Below are positions 56,767-64,000 of a DNA stretch of 64,000 bases, piece after piece. The stretch spans positions 1,240,001-1,304,000 of the forward strand of contig NZ_AP022596.1 in NCBI RefSeq assembly GCF_010731895.1, written 5' to 3'. The notes beneath the pieces are model-generated. The model was not told the DNA's origin, did not search any database, and saw nothing but the letters and a program-made list of their open reading frames with translations. Position numbers and translations under genes: made by a program. The DNA comes from Mycolicibacterium helvum. Lineage in GTDB: Bacteria > Actinomycetota > Actinomycetes > Mycobacteriales > Mycobacteriaceae. The stretch's first letter is position 1. Each line of letters begins with the position of its first letter.

Positions 56767-57611
56767 TGACGATATCCCCAGATGTCGCCGCCGCGTCAAC
56801 GAGGACACTGCGCAGCCAGCGACTTCGGCACTACGCCATGACCCCGCCCACGTTTTTTGCCGTCGAGTACGCCATCAACCCGTGGATGGACACCAGCACC
56901 CCGGTCGACGCCGAACGCGCCATCACCCAGTGGGAGAACCTGCGGGACACGTACCGCCGCCTCGGCCATACCGTCGACGTCGTCGAACCGGCCCCCGGCC
57001 TGCCGGACATGGTCTACGCCGCCAACGCCGGACTGATCGTCAACGGCACAGCGATCGTCGCCCGGTTCAAACACGCCGAGCGGCACGGTGAATCGGTTGC
57101 CTACTCGGCCTGGATGCGCGAGCAGGGACACGACCCCGTCGCCACCCGCCACGTCAACGAGGGGCAAGGCGACCTGCTGGTCATCGGAACAACGATCCTG
57201 GCCGGCACAGGTTTTCGCACTCAACCGCAGGCGCATGCCGAGGTGGCCGCTATCACCGGCATGCCGGTCATCTCCCTGGAGCTCGTCGATCCGCGCTTCT
57301 ACCACCTCGATACCGCGCTGACAGTGCTCGACGACACCACGATCGCCTACTACCCGCCGGCCTTCACCGCCGCTGCCCGTGGCCGGCTGCGCGAGCTCTT
57401 CCCCGACGCCATCGAAGTCGCGAGCACCGACGCCTACGCCTTGGGGCTCAACGCAGTGTCCGACGGCAAGCACGTCGTCTTCCCCACCCAGGCGAGCGGC
57501 TTCGCAAAGCAGCTTTATGACGCTGGCTTCCACCCCATCGGCGTCGACCTCTCCGAGCTGCTCAAGGGCGGCGGCTCGGTGAAATGCTGCACGCTGGAGG
57601 TGTTTACATGA
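56766..57611 (+). CDS. Dimethylarginine dimethylaminohydrolase-like guanidino hydrolase
   Basis: The 281-residue protein of the pentein fold has LPDMVYAANAGLIV (substrate-binding Asp/Asn) at about 78-91, FRTQPQAHAEVAAI, a catalytic-type His in PRFYHLDTALTVL, and a terminal cysteine motif GGGSVKCCTLEVF. Relatives hydrolyse dimethylarginine or arginine at the guanidino carbon. It matches the position of Rv2323c next to rocD in M. tuberculosis. Overlap with rocD (ATGA) suggests that it feeds ornithine or citrulline into ornithine breakdown. Whether the substrate is arginine or a methylated arginine is not clear from sequence. Confidence 0.85.
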   Translation: MTISPDVAAASTRTLRSQRLRHYAMTPPTFFAVEYAINPWMDTSTPVDAERAITQWENLRDTYRRLGHTVDVVEPAPGLPDMVYAANAGLIVNGTAIVARFKHAERHGESVAYSAWMREQGHDPVATRHVNEGQGDLLVIGTTILAGTGFRTQPQAHAEVAAITGMPVISLELVDPRFYHLDTALTVLDDTTIAYYPPAFTAAARGRLRELFPDAIEVASTDAYALGLNAVSDGKHVVFPTQASGFAKQLYDAGFHPIGVDLSELLKGGGSVKCCTLEVFT

Positions 57612-58849
57612 CCATGGCCGACACCGTTACCGGAGCAACCGGGTCAACCACAGCGGCCATCGCGCTCGACAACACCTACGCCGCGCACAACTATTCGCCG
57701 CTTCCGGTGGTGGCAGCCAGCGCCCGTGGAGTGTGGATAACCGACGTAGAAGGGCAGCGCTACCTGGACTGCCTGGCCGCCTATTCGGCCGTCAACTTCG
57801 GCCACCACAATGACGAGATCGTCGCCGCCGCCCATCGCCAGCTCGAATCGCTGACCCTGGTCAGCCGGGCGTTCCACTCCGATCAGCTCGGCCCGTTCTG
57901 CGCCGCGCTGGCCGGGCTGTGTGCCAAAGACATGGTGCTGCCGATGAACAGCGGCGCCGAGGCGGTGGAAAGCGGTCTCAAGGTCGCCCGCAAGTGGGGC
58001 ACCGACGTCAAGGGCGTCCCCCACGGCATGGCCAACATCATCGTGGCCGACAACAACTTCCACGGCCGCACCATCAGCATCGTCAGCTTCTCCTCCGATG
58101 TCAGCGCCCGTGGCGGATTCGGGCCATTCACACCGGGATTCCGCTCCGTACCATTCGGTGACGCCGACGCGGTCGCCGCCGCCATCGACGAAAACACGGT
58201 CGCGGTTCTGATCGAGCCGATCCAGGGTGAGGCTGGGATCGTCGTCCCGCCCGACGATTACCTGCCACGGCTGCGCCAGCTGTGCACGCAGCGCAATGTG
58301 TTGCTGATCGCCGACGAGATCCAGTCCGGTCTGGCCCGCACCGGTCATACCTTCGCCTGTGACCACTGGGGCGTAGTGCCCGATGTCTATCTGCTCGGCA
58401 AGGCCCTCGGCGGCGGTGTCGTTCCGCTGTCGGCGGTCGTGGCCAACCGTGACATCCTCGAGGTGCTCCGCCCAGGTGAGCATGGTTCGACGTTCGGCGG
58501 CAACCCGCTGGCCGCAGCCATCGGATCCACCGTGATCGATATTCTGCGGCGCGGCGAATTCCAGTCCCGCTCAGCCGAACTCGGGCTTCATCTACACGCG
58601 CGACTACGCTCGCTGATCGGCCATGGGGTACTCGCGGTGCGCGGCATGGGACTGTGGGCCGGCGTCGACATCGACACTCGCCTGGGGACCGGTAAACAAC
58701 TCAGCATCGCGCTGGCAGAACGCGGCGTGCTGGTCAAAGACACCCACGGCTCCACCCTGCGATTCGCTCCACCGCTGGTGATCACCGCCGAGGAGATCGA
58801 CTGGGCGGTTGCGCAGTTCGCGAGCGTGCTGGCCGGGGCAGGATCATAA
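57608..58849 (+). CDS. rocD: Ornithine aminotransferase
   Basis: The enzyme transfers the delta-amino group of ornithine to 2-oxoglutarate, giving glutamate semialdehyde. The 413-residue class III aminotransferase shows AAHNYSPLPVV near the start, MNSGAEAVESGLKVARKWG, NNFHGRTISIVSFS, and EPIQGEAGIVVP. PLP-binding Asp and Gln lie in LLIADEIQSGLARTG and the lysine in LLGKALGGGVVPLSAVV. The ATG at 57608 overlaps the preceding stop. It is a single full-length gene here, whereas my recollection is that M. tuberculosis has it split as rocD1/rocD2. Confidence 0.94.
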   Translation: MTMADTVTGATGSTTAAIALDNTYAAHNYSPLPVVAASARGVWITDVEGQRYLDCLAAYSAVNFGHHNDEIVAAAHRQLESLTLVSRAFHSDQLGPFCAALAGLCAKDMVLPMNSGAEAVESGLKVARKWGTDVKGVPHGMANIIVADNNFHGRTISIVSFSSDVSARGGFGPFTPGFRSVPFGDADAVAAAIDENTVAVLIEPIQGEAGIVVPPDDYLPRLRQLCTQRNVLLIADEIQSGLARTGHTFACDHWGVVPDVYLLGKALGGGVVPLSAVVANRDILEVLRPGEHGSTFGGNPLAAAIGSTVIDILRRGEFQSRSAELGLHLHARLRSLIGHGVLAVRGMGLWAGVDIDTRLGTGKQLSIALAERGVLVKDTHGSTLRFAPPLVITAEEIDWAVAQFASVLAGAGS

Positions 58850-58882
58850 TCGGCTAATCTCGCCCGACCGCAGGAGGCGCAC

Positions 58883-60370
58883 ATGCCGGCACCGCCGATC
58901 AACCTCACCGAGCAGATGTTGCGCCGACGGCCCGTCCTCGGCGCCCCTGTCGCACACGGCGCCACCGATCACCTGAAACGAACTATCGGCACGTTCCAAC
59001 TGACCATGTTCGGCGTGGGCGCCACCGTAGGCACCGGCATCTTTTTCGTGCTCTCCGAGGCGGTGCCCAAGGCCGGCCCCGGTGTCGTCGTCTCGTTCAT
59101 CATCGCCGGCATCGCTGCGGGCCTGGCCGCGATCTGTTATGCCGAACTGGCCTCGGCGGTCCCAGTATCGGGCTCGACCTATTCCTACGCCTACACCACG
59201 CTCGGCGAGGTCGTGGCGATGGGAGTGGCCGCCTGTCTGCTGCTCGAATACGGCGTATCGACCGCCGCGGTTGCCGTCGGCTGGAGTCAGTACGTCAACA
59301 AGCTGCTCGACAACTTCTTCGGACATCATCTGCCGGAAGCGATTTCAGCAGCACCCTGGGACAGCACGCCCGGGATCGTCAACCTGCCGGCAGTCGTGCT
59401 TGTCGTACTGTGTGCACTGCTCCTGATCCGCGGGGCCAGCGAATCGGCCGCCGTCAACACGATCATGGTCCTGATCAAGCTCGGCGTGTTGGTGATGTTC
59501 GCGGTGATCGCGTTCACCGCGTTCGACGTCGACAAATTCGCCGACTTCGCCCCACTGGGCGCCAGCGGAATCGGGGCGGCCGCCGGAACGATCTTCTTCT
59601 CCTACATCGGTCTGGACGCGGTCTCCACCGCCGGCGACGAAGTGAAGAACCCGCAGAAGACCATGCCCCGCGCCATTCTCGCCGCGTTGATCACCGTTAC
59701 TGCGGTATACATCCTGGTCACCATCGCAGCCCTCGGCGCCCAGAACTGGACCGACTTCGAGGGGCAGGAAGCCGGCCTGGCCACCATCCTGGACACCGTC
59801 ACCGGCGCCCAATACTGGGGCACGGTTCTAGCCGCCGGTGCGGTGATCTCGATTTTCTCGGTCACCCTGGTGACGCTGTACGGGCAGACCCGCATCCTGT
59901 TTGCCATGGGCCGCGACGGGCTGCTGCCGTCGATGTTCGCGAAGGTCAACACGCGCAGCATGACACCGGTCAACAACACCATCATCGTGGCGATCGTGGT
60001 GGGCATCCTCGCCGGCGTCGTCCCACTGCAGTACCTGGCCGACATGGTGTCGATCGGAACCCTGGTCGCCTTCATCGTGGTCTCGGTCGGCGTGGTCCTG
60101 CTTCGGGTGCGTGAACCGGACCTGCCCCGCGGCTTCAAGGTGCCCGGCTACCCGGTGACCCCGGTGCTGTCAGTCCTGGCCTGCGGCTACATTCTGTACA
60201 GCCTGCCGCCGGTCACCTGGATTGCGTTCTCGGGCTGGGTCGCGGTGGTGCTGGTGTTCTACTTCGTCTGGGGCCGGCACCACAGTGCACTCAACCGCCG
60301 CGACGACGACGTGATCGACAGTGCCACAACAGGAGTCGACGTCGTCAAGCCGCCACAGGATCCGTCATGA
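58883..60370 (+). CDS. rocE: Amino acid permease (APC family), RocE-like
   Basis: The 495-residue transporter has about twelve membrane helices. The first contains GVGATVGTGIFFVLSEAVPKAGPG, the consensus substrate-binding unwound helix of cationic amino acid and APC transporters. The later TIFFSYIGLDAVSTAGDEVKNPQKTMPRAI segment is typical of the cationic amino acid group. Position after rocD suggests arginine or ornithine uptake. It starts 33 nt after rocD and overlaps the next gene by ATGA. Confidence 0.92.
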   Translation: MPAPPINLTEQMLRRRPVLGAPVAHGATDHLKRTIGTFQLTMFGVGATVGTGIFFVLSEAVPKAGPGVVVSFIIAGIAAGLAAICYAELASAVPVSGSTYSYAYTTLGEVVAMGVAACLLLEYGVSTAAVAVGWSQYVNKLLDNFFGHHLPEAISAAPWDSTPGIVNLPAVVLVVLCALLLIRGASESAAVNTIMVLIKLGVLVMFAVIAFTAFDVDKFADFAPLGASGIGAAAGTIFFSYIGLDAVSTAGDEVKNPQKTMPRAILAALITVTAVYILVTIAALGAQNWTDFEGQEAGLATILDTVTGAQYWGTVLAAGAVISIFSVTLVTLYGQTRILFAMGRDGLLPSMFAKVNTRSMTPVNNTIIVAIVVGILAGVVPLQYLADMVSIGTLVAFIVVSVGVVLLRVREPDLPRGFKVPGYPVTPVLSVLACGYILYSLPPVTWIAFSGWVAVVLVFYFVWGRHHSALNRRDDDVIDSATTGVDVVKPPQDPS

Positions 60371-61248
60371 CGGTCGTCGTCGGCTACCTCGCCGGCAAGA
60401 GCGGAACATCCCCGCTGATCCTTGCGGTCGGCGCGGCGCGCGCACTGCACACATCGCTGACCGTGGCGACCGTCGTACCCAAGCCGTGGACCACACCGTC
60501 CCCGGCCCGCATCGATGCCGAATATGCCGCCTGGGCAGACCAACTCGCCGCGGATTCCGCCACCGAAGCGCAACGCTATCTGGCCCCGCTGTCCCGGGGC
60601 GTCGACGTCGCCTACCACAGCCACGCCCACCGGTCGGTGTCCGGTGGGCTGGTCGAAGTGGTCGAAGAACTCGACGCCGAGCTGTTAGTGCTGGGCTCGT
60701 CGGCCAACGGCCAGCTCGGCCAGGTGGTCGTCGGATCGACCGCCGACCGGCTGCTGCACTCGGCTCCCGTCCCGGTGGCCATCGCCCCGCGCGGCTATCG
60801 GGCGGGGCGCACCCCGGTGCTGAGCCGGATCACGTGCGCGTACCCCGGCACGCCGGAGTCGGTGGACGTGGTCAAACGGGTCGCCGAGCTCGCCGAACAG
60901 TTCAAGGTGCCGCTCCGGGTGATCACCTTCGCGGTGCGAGGCCGCACCATGTATCCACCGGAAGTCGGTCTGCACGCCGAAGATTCGATCTTGGCTGCCT
61001 GGGAGACGCAAGCCCGCGGGGCGCTCGCCCAACTGCGGGCCGACGGTGTCGTAGGTGAGAACACCCTGCTACAGGTGGTCAGCGGGAACGGCTGGGATCA
61101 GGCACTGGACGCCGCCGACTGGGAGGACGGCGAGGTGTTGGCGCTGGGCACCTCCCCGCGCGGTGACATCGCGCGGGTATTCCTGGGGTCACGCGGATCA
61201 AAGATCATGCGGCACAGCCCCGTTCCGGTGCTGGTGCTACCCGGCTAG
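60367..61248 (+). CDS. Universal stress protein, two USP domains
   Basis: The 293-residue tandem USP has domain 1 at about 1-140 and domain 2 at about 150-293. Each ends with a nucleotide-binding type loop (LGSSANGQLGQVVVGSTADRLLHSAPVPVAI and LGTSPRGDIARVFLGSRGSKIMRHSPVPVLVL). Such proteins in mycobacteria can bind ATP or cAMP and adjust metabolism in stress. Translational coupling with an amino acid permease (ATGA) is notable and suggests a regulatory role on transport. That role is inference. Confidence 0.9.
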   Translation: MTVVVGYLAGKSGTSPLILAVGAARALHTSLTVATVVPKPWTTPSPARIDAEYAAWADQLAADSATEAQRYLAPLSRGVDVAYHSHAHRSVSGGLVEVVEELDAELLVLGSSANGQLGQVVVGSTADRLLHSAPVPVAIAPRGYRAGRTPVLSRITCAYPGTPESVDVVKRVAELAEQFKVPLRVITFAVRGRTMYPPEVGLHAEDSILAAWETQARGALAQLRADGVVGENTLLQVVSGNGWDQALDAADWEDGEVLALGTSPRGDIARVFLGSRGSKIMRHSPVPVLVLPG

Positions 61249-61251
61249 TAG

Positions 61252-62121
<870 letters not shown>

Positions 62122-62193
62122 TCAGCTCCAGCCAGGCTAGCAAGCCAACTGAAACGTGTTCTAGGAACCACCGGAGGCGGTATGGAAGCGTGC

Positions 62194-63447
62194 TCAGTAG
62201 TCGACGTGGTCTCGGATGATCGGACAGGTCATGCAGTGGCCACCGCCGCGACCGCGACCCAGCTCGGCACCCACGATCGTGATCACTTCGACCCCAGCAT
62301 TGCGCAACAGCGAATTGGTGTGGGTGTTGCGGTCATAGGCGAACACCACCCCCGGTTCGACGGCCACCAGGTTGTTGCCGCTATCCCACTGCTGACGCTC
62401 AGAGTCATAGGCGGTGCCTCCGGTCTCGACCACGCGAAGCGCACCGACACCCAGAGCCGATGAGACGACCTCGACGAACGGCTTGGTCTCCTCGATGACG
62501 TCGAGCCCCGGCGCCGAGTCGCTGGGCACCAACGTGAAAGTCTGGATGTTGTCCACGATCTCGGGGTAGATCGTCACCACGTCGCGATCGGCGAACGTGA
62601 ACACCGTATCCAGGTGCATGGCCGCGCGCAGCTTGGGCATGCCCGCCACAACCACCTTCTCGGCCGCACCACTGGCGAACAGGGTGGCCGCCACCTGGGT
62701 GATGGCTTGGCGCGACGTACGTTCGCTCATGCCGATCAGCACCACACCGTTGCCCGGCACCAGCACATCGCCACCCTCGATAGTGGCCATCCCCCAAGAC
62801 TTCTCGGGATCACCCCACCACACCGTGGAGCCAACGAAGTCGGGATGGAACTGGTAGATGGCCTTCATCAGCAGCGTCTCGTCGTGGCGGGCCGGCCAGA
62901 ACAGCGGATTGAGCGTCACGCCGGAGTAGATCCAGCACGTGGTGTCACGGGTATAGAGCGTGTTCGGCAGCGGCGGCATCAGGTATTCGGTGATTCCGGC
63001 GTGCTCGCGGGCCAGGGCGCGGTAACCCTTGCCGAGGTCGGCGGGCAGGTCGCGGGTGGACAGCCCGCCGATCAGGAATTCGGTGAGCCGCCGGGCAGCC
63101 AGCTCGCCGAGGAAGTTCCTAGTCTCGTCGACAAGCCCCAGCCCCACTTCGTTGGCGACGATCTTGCGGTCGAGCAGCCAGGTGCGAGCTTCCGGAATAT
63201 CCATCGTCTCGGCAAGGAGGTCGTGCAGCTCGACCACGTCGACACCACGGTCGCGCATCTTGGCGATGAAATCGAAGTGGTCGCGCCGGGCGTTCTGCAC
63301 CCACAGCACGTCATCGAAGAGGAGATCGTCACAGTTAGTCGGCGTCAGACGCTCGTGGGCCAAACCCGGCGAGCACACCAGAACCTTGCGCAGCGTTCCG
63401 ACTTCGGAATGCACGCCGTACGACACGGACGCTGACGTCATCGGCAC
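62194..63447 (-). CDS. arcA: Arginine deiminase
   Basis: The enzyme hydrolyses arginine to citrulline and ammonia. The 417-residue pentein-fold enzyme has [17 protein letters not shown] at the start, [14 protein letters not shown], the catalytic His in [17 protein letters not shown], and the terminal nucleophile in [17 protein letters not shown]. Length fits mycobacterial ArcA (Rv1001). A second ATG two codons in is an alternative start. No ornithine carbamoyltransferase or carbamate kinase gene is nearby, so a full deiminase pathway is not encoded in this window. The gene is 8 nt from the SHOCT protein gene on the same strand. Confidence 0.96.
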   Translation of the reverse strand: MPMTSASVSYGVHSEVGTLRKVLVCSPGLAHERLTPTNCDDLLFDDVLWVQNARRDHFDFIAKMRDRGVDVVELHDLLAETMDIPEARTWLLDRKIVANEVGLGLVDETRNFLGELAARRLTEFLIGGLSTRDLPADLGKGYRALAREHAGITEYLMPPLPNTLYTRDTTCWIYSGVTLNPLFWPARHDETLLMKAIYQFHPDFVGSTVWWGDPEKSWGMATIEGGDVLVPGNGVVLIGMSERTSRQAITQVAATLFASGAAEKVVVAGMPKLRAAMHLDTVFTFADRDVVTIYPEIVDNIQTFTLVPSDSAPGLDVIEETKPFVEVVSSALGVGALRVVETGGTAYDSERQQWDSGNNLVAVEPGVVFAYDRNTHTNSLLRNAGVEVITIVGAELGRGRGGGHCMTCPIIRDHVDY

Positions 63448-63455
63448 CCGGCCTA

Positions 63456-64000
63456 CTAGAGGTTGGCGAGGATCTGCTGCCGCTTGGCGGTGTATTCAGC
63501 CTCGGTGATCGACCCCGTTGCGCGCAACGTCTCGAGCTCCTGCAGCCGCTGCGCCGTGGAGGCTTCCGGCATCGGCGGCATCGGCGGCGGCACATACGCT
63601 GGTGCAGCGGCCGGCGGCGGTGCGGCGGGAGCGGCGGCGGGCTGGCCCACGGCGGACCGGCGGACCACGGCCATCACCTGCTGACGCACAGCGGGATTGG
63701 ACCGGATGTCGATGGTCCCGGTCATCGGAACGTTGTTGGCCCGCAGGATCTGCAGGATCTCCATCAGCGGCCCAGCCTGACCCCGTAGGTCGTAGGTCTT
63801 GTTGTCCTCGGCCAAAGTGAACTGCGCAGGCACCACACCGGCGATCAAAGCGCTTGCATTCCAATCGATTTCATACTTCTGGGTGCCCGGCTCGACGAGG
63901 GCCACCAACTTGTGGGCATTGAGGATCTGCATGCGGGTCGGGCTGGATGCCATGGTCTCCTGAGTGTCGAACCCTTGATATCCGGGCACCTCGAAATGCA
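63456..64000 (-). CDS. SHOCT-domain protein, start just beyond the window edge
   Basis: At least 181 residues are visible. The N-terminal part ([40 protein letters not shown] and following) forms a domain I do not recognise. A Pro/Ala-rich linker at about 120-145 leads to a C-terminal SHOCT motif ([32 protein letters not shown]). The frame stays open to base 64000, where TGCATTTCGAGGTG could be read as an ATG missing only its first base, so the true start is probably at 64001. SHOCT proteins are often membrane-associated or oligomerising, but no function can be given. It precedes arcA closely. Confidence 0.75.
   Translation of the reverse strand, partial: HFEVPGYQGFDTQETMASSPTRMQILNAHKLVALVEPGTQKYEIDWNASALIAGVVPAQFTLAEDNKTYDLRGQAGPLMEILQILRANNVPMTGTIDIRSNPAVRQQVMAVVRRSAVGQPAAAPAAPPPAAAPAYVPPPMPPMPEASTAQRLQELETLRATGSITEAEYTAKRQQILANL

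Overview
The window is high-GC actinobacterial DNA from a mycobacterium, most likely a non-tuberculous (Mycolicibacterium-type) species. The main evidence is gene order. From the right-hand ferredoxin reductase and mycofactocin block through the S10 and spc ribosomal operons to secY, adk, map, sigL and rslA, it reproduces, in inverted orientation, the order I recall for M. tuberculosis around Rv0688-Rv0736. A complete mycofactocin operon, a luciferase-like (F420-type) oxidoreductase and a SigL/RslA pair fit the same assignment. The species cannot be fixed from this sequence alone.

Layout. 0-0.7 kb: a UAA-anticodon tRNA with a short variable loop and two hairpin terminators. 0.7-4.4 kb: a C4-dicarboxylate carrier divergent from its CitA/DcuS-type two-component system, with a CRP-like palindrome between them. 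4.4-8.1 kb: a valine/isobutyrate operon (mmsA, acyl-CoA dehydrogenase, mmsB) behind an 18-bp perfect palindrome. 8.1-13.0 kb: an overlapping minus-strand operon of a TPP enzyme, a START-type protein, a KAS III-like protein with Asn in place of the catalytic His, and an aminotransferase, followed by a MarR regulator. I do not recognise this pathway. 13.1-17.2 kb: rslA-sigL with a SigL-type promoter, then map-adk-secY. 17.5-21.2 kb: four tandem paralogous SAM methyltransferases. 21.2-24.0 kb: sppA and an LLM oxidoreductase. 24.0-38.4 kb: the spc and S10 ribosomal operons (21 r-proteins), separated by an arylsulfatase, a lipoprotein and the formylglycine-generating enzyme that matures sulfatases.

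38.4-45.8 kb is an accessory block between the S10 operon and mftG: a membrane protein, an operon of dehydrogenase, VOC, SDR and TetR genes behind a palindrome that covers its start codon, a lipoprotein esterase, a P450 and a second TetR. 45.8-53.1 kb is the mycofactocin operon mftABCDEFG with divergent mftR. 53.1-56.6 kb holds an orphan ECF sigma factor coupled to a three-domain VOC protein, a ferredoxin reductase and an Lrp/AsnC regulator. 56.7-64.0 kb is an arginine/ornithine utilisation region (DDAH-like hydrolase, rocD, rocE, universal stress protein, arcA), with a mycofactocin-type SDR inside it and a SHOCT protein running to the window edge.

Themes. Several units look self-regulated by local transcription factors through palindromes visible in the sequence: SigL, the Lrp/AsnC protein, MftR, and the TetR of the 39.2 kb operon. 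Two promoters (39.2 and 56.8 kb) have the geometry of leaderless transcripts. The two ribosomal operon promoters share a nine-base element at the same position after the -10 box. No insertion sequence, prophage or CRISPR array was seen.
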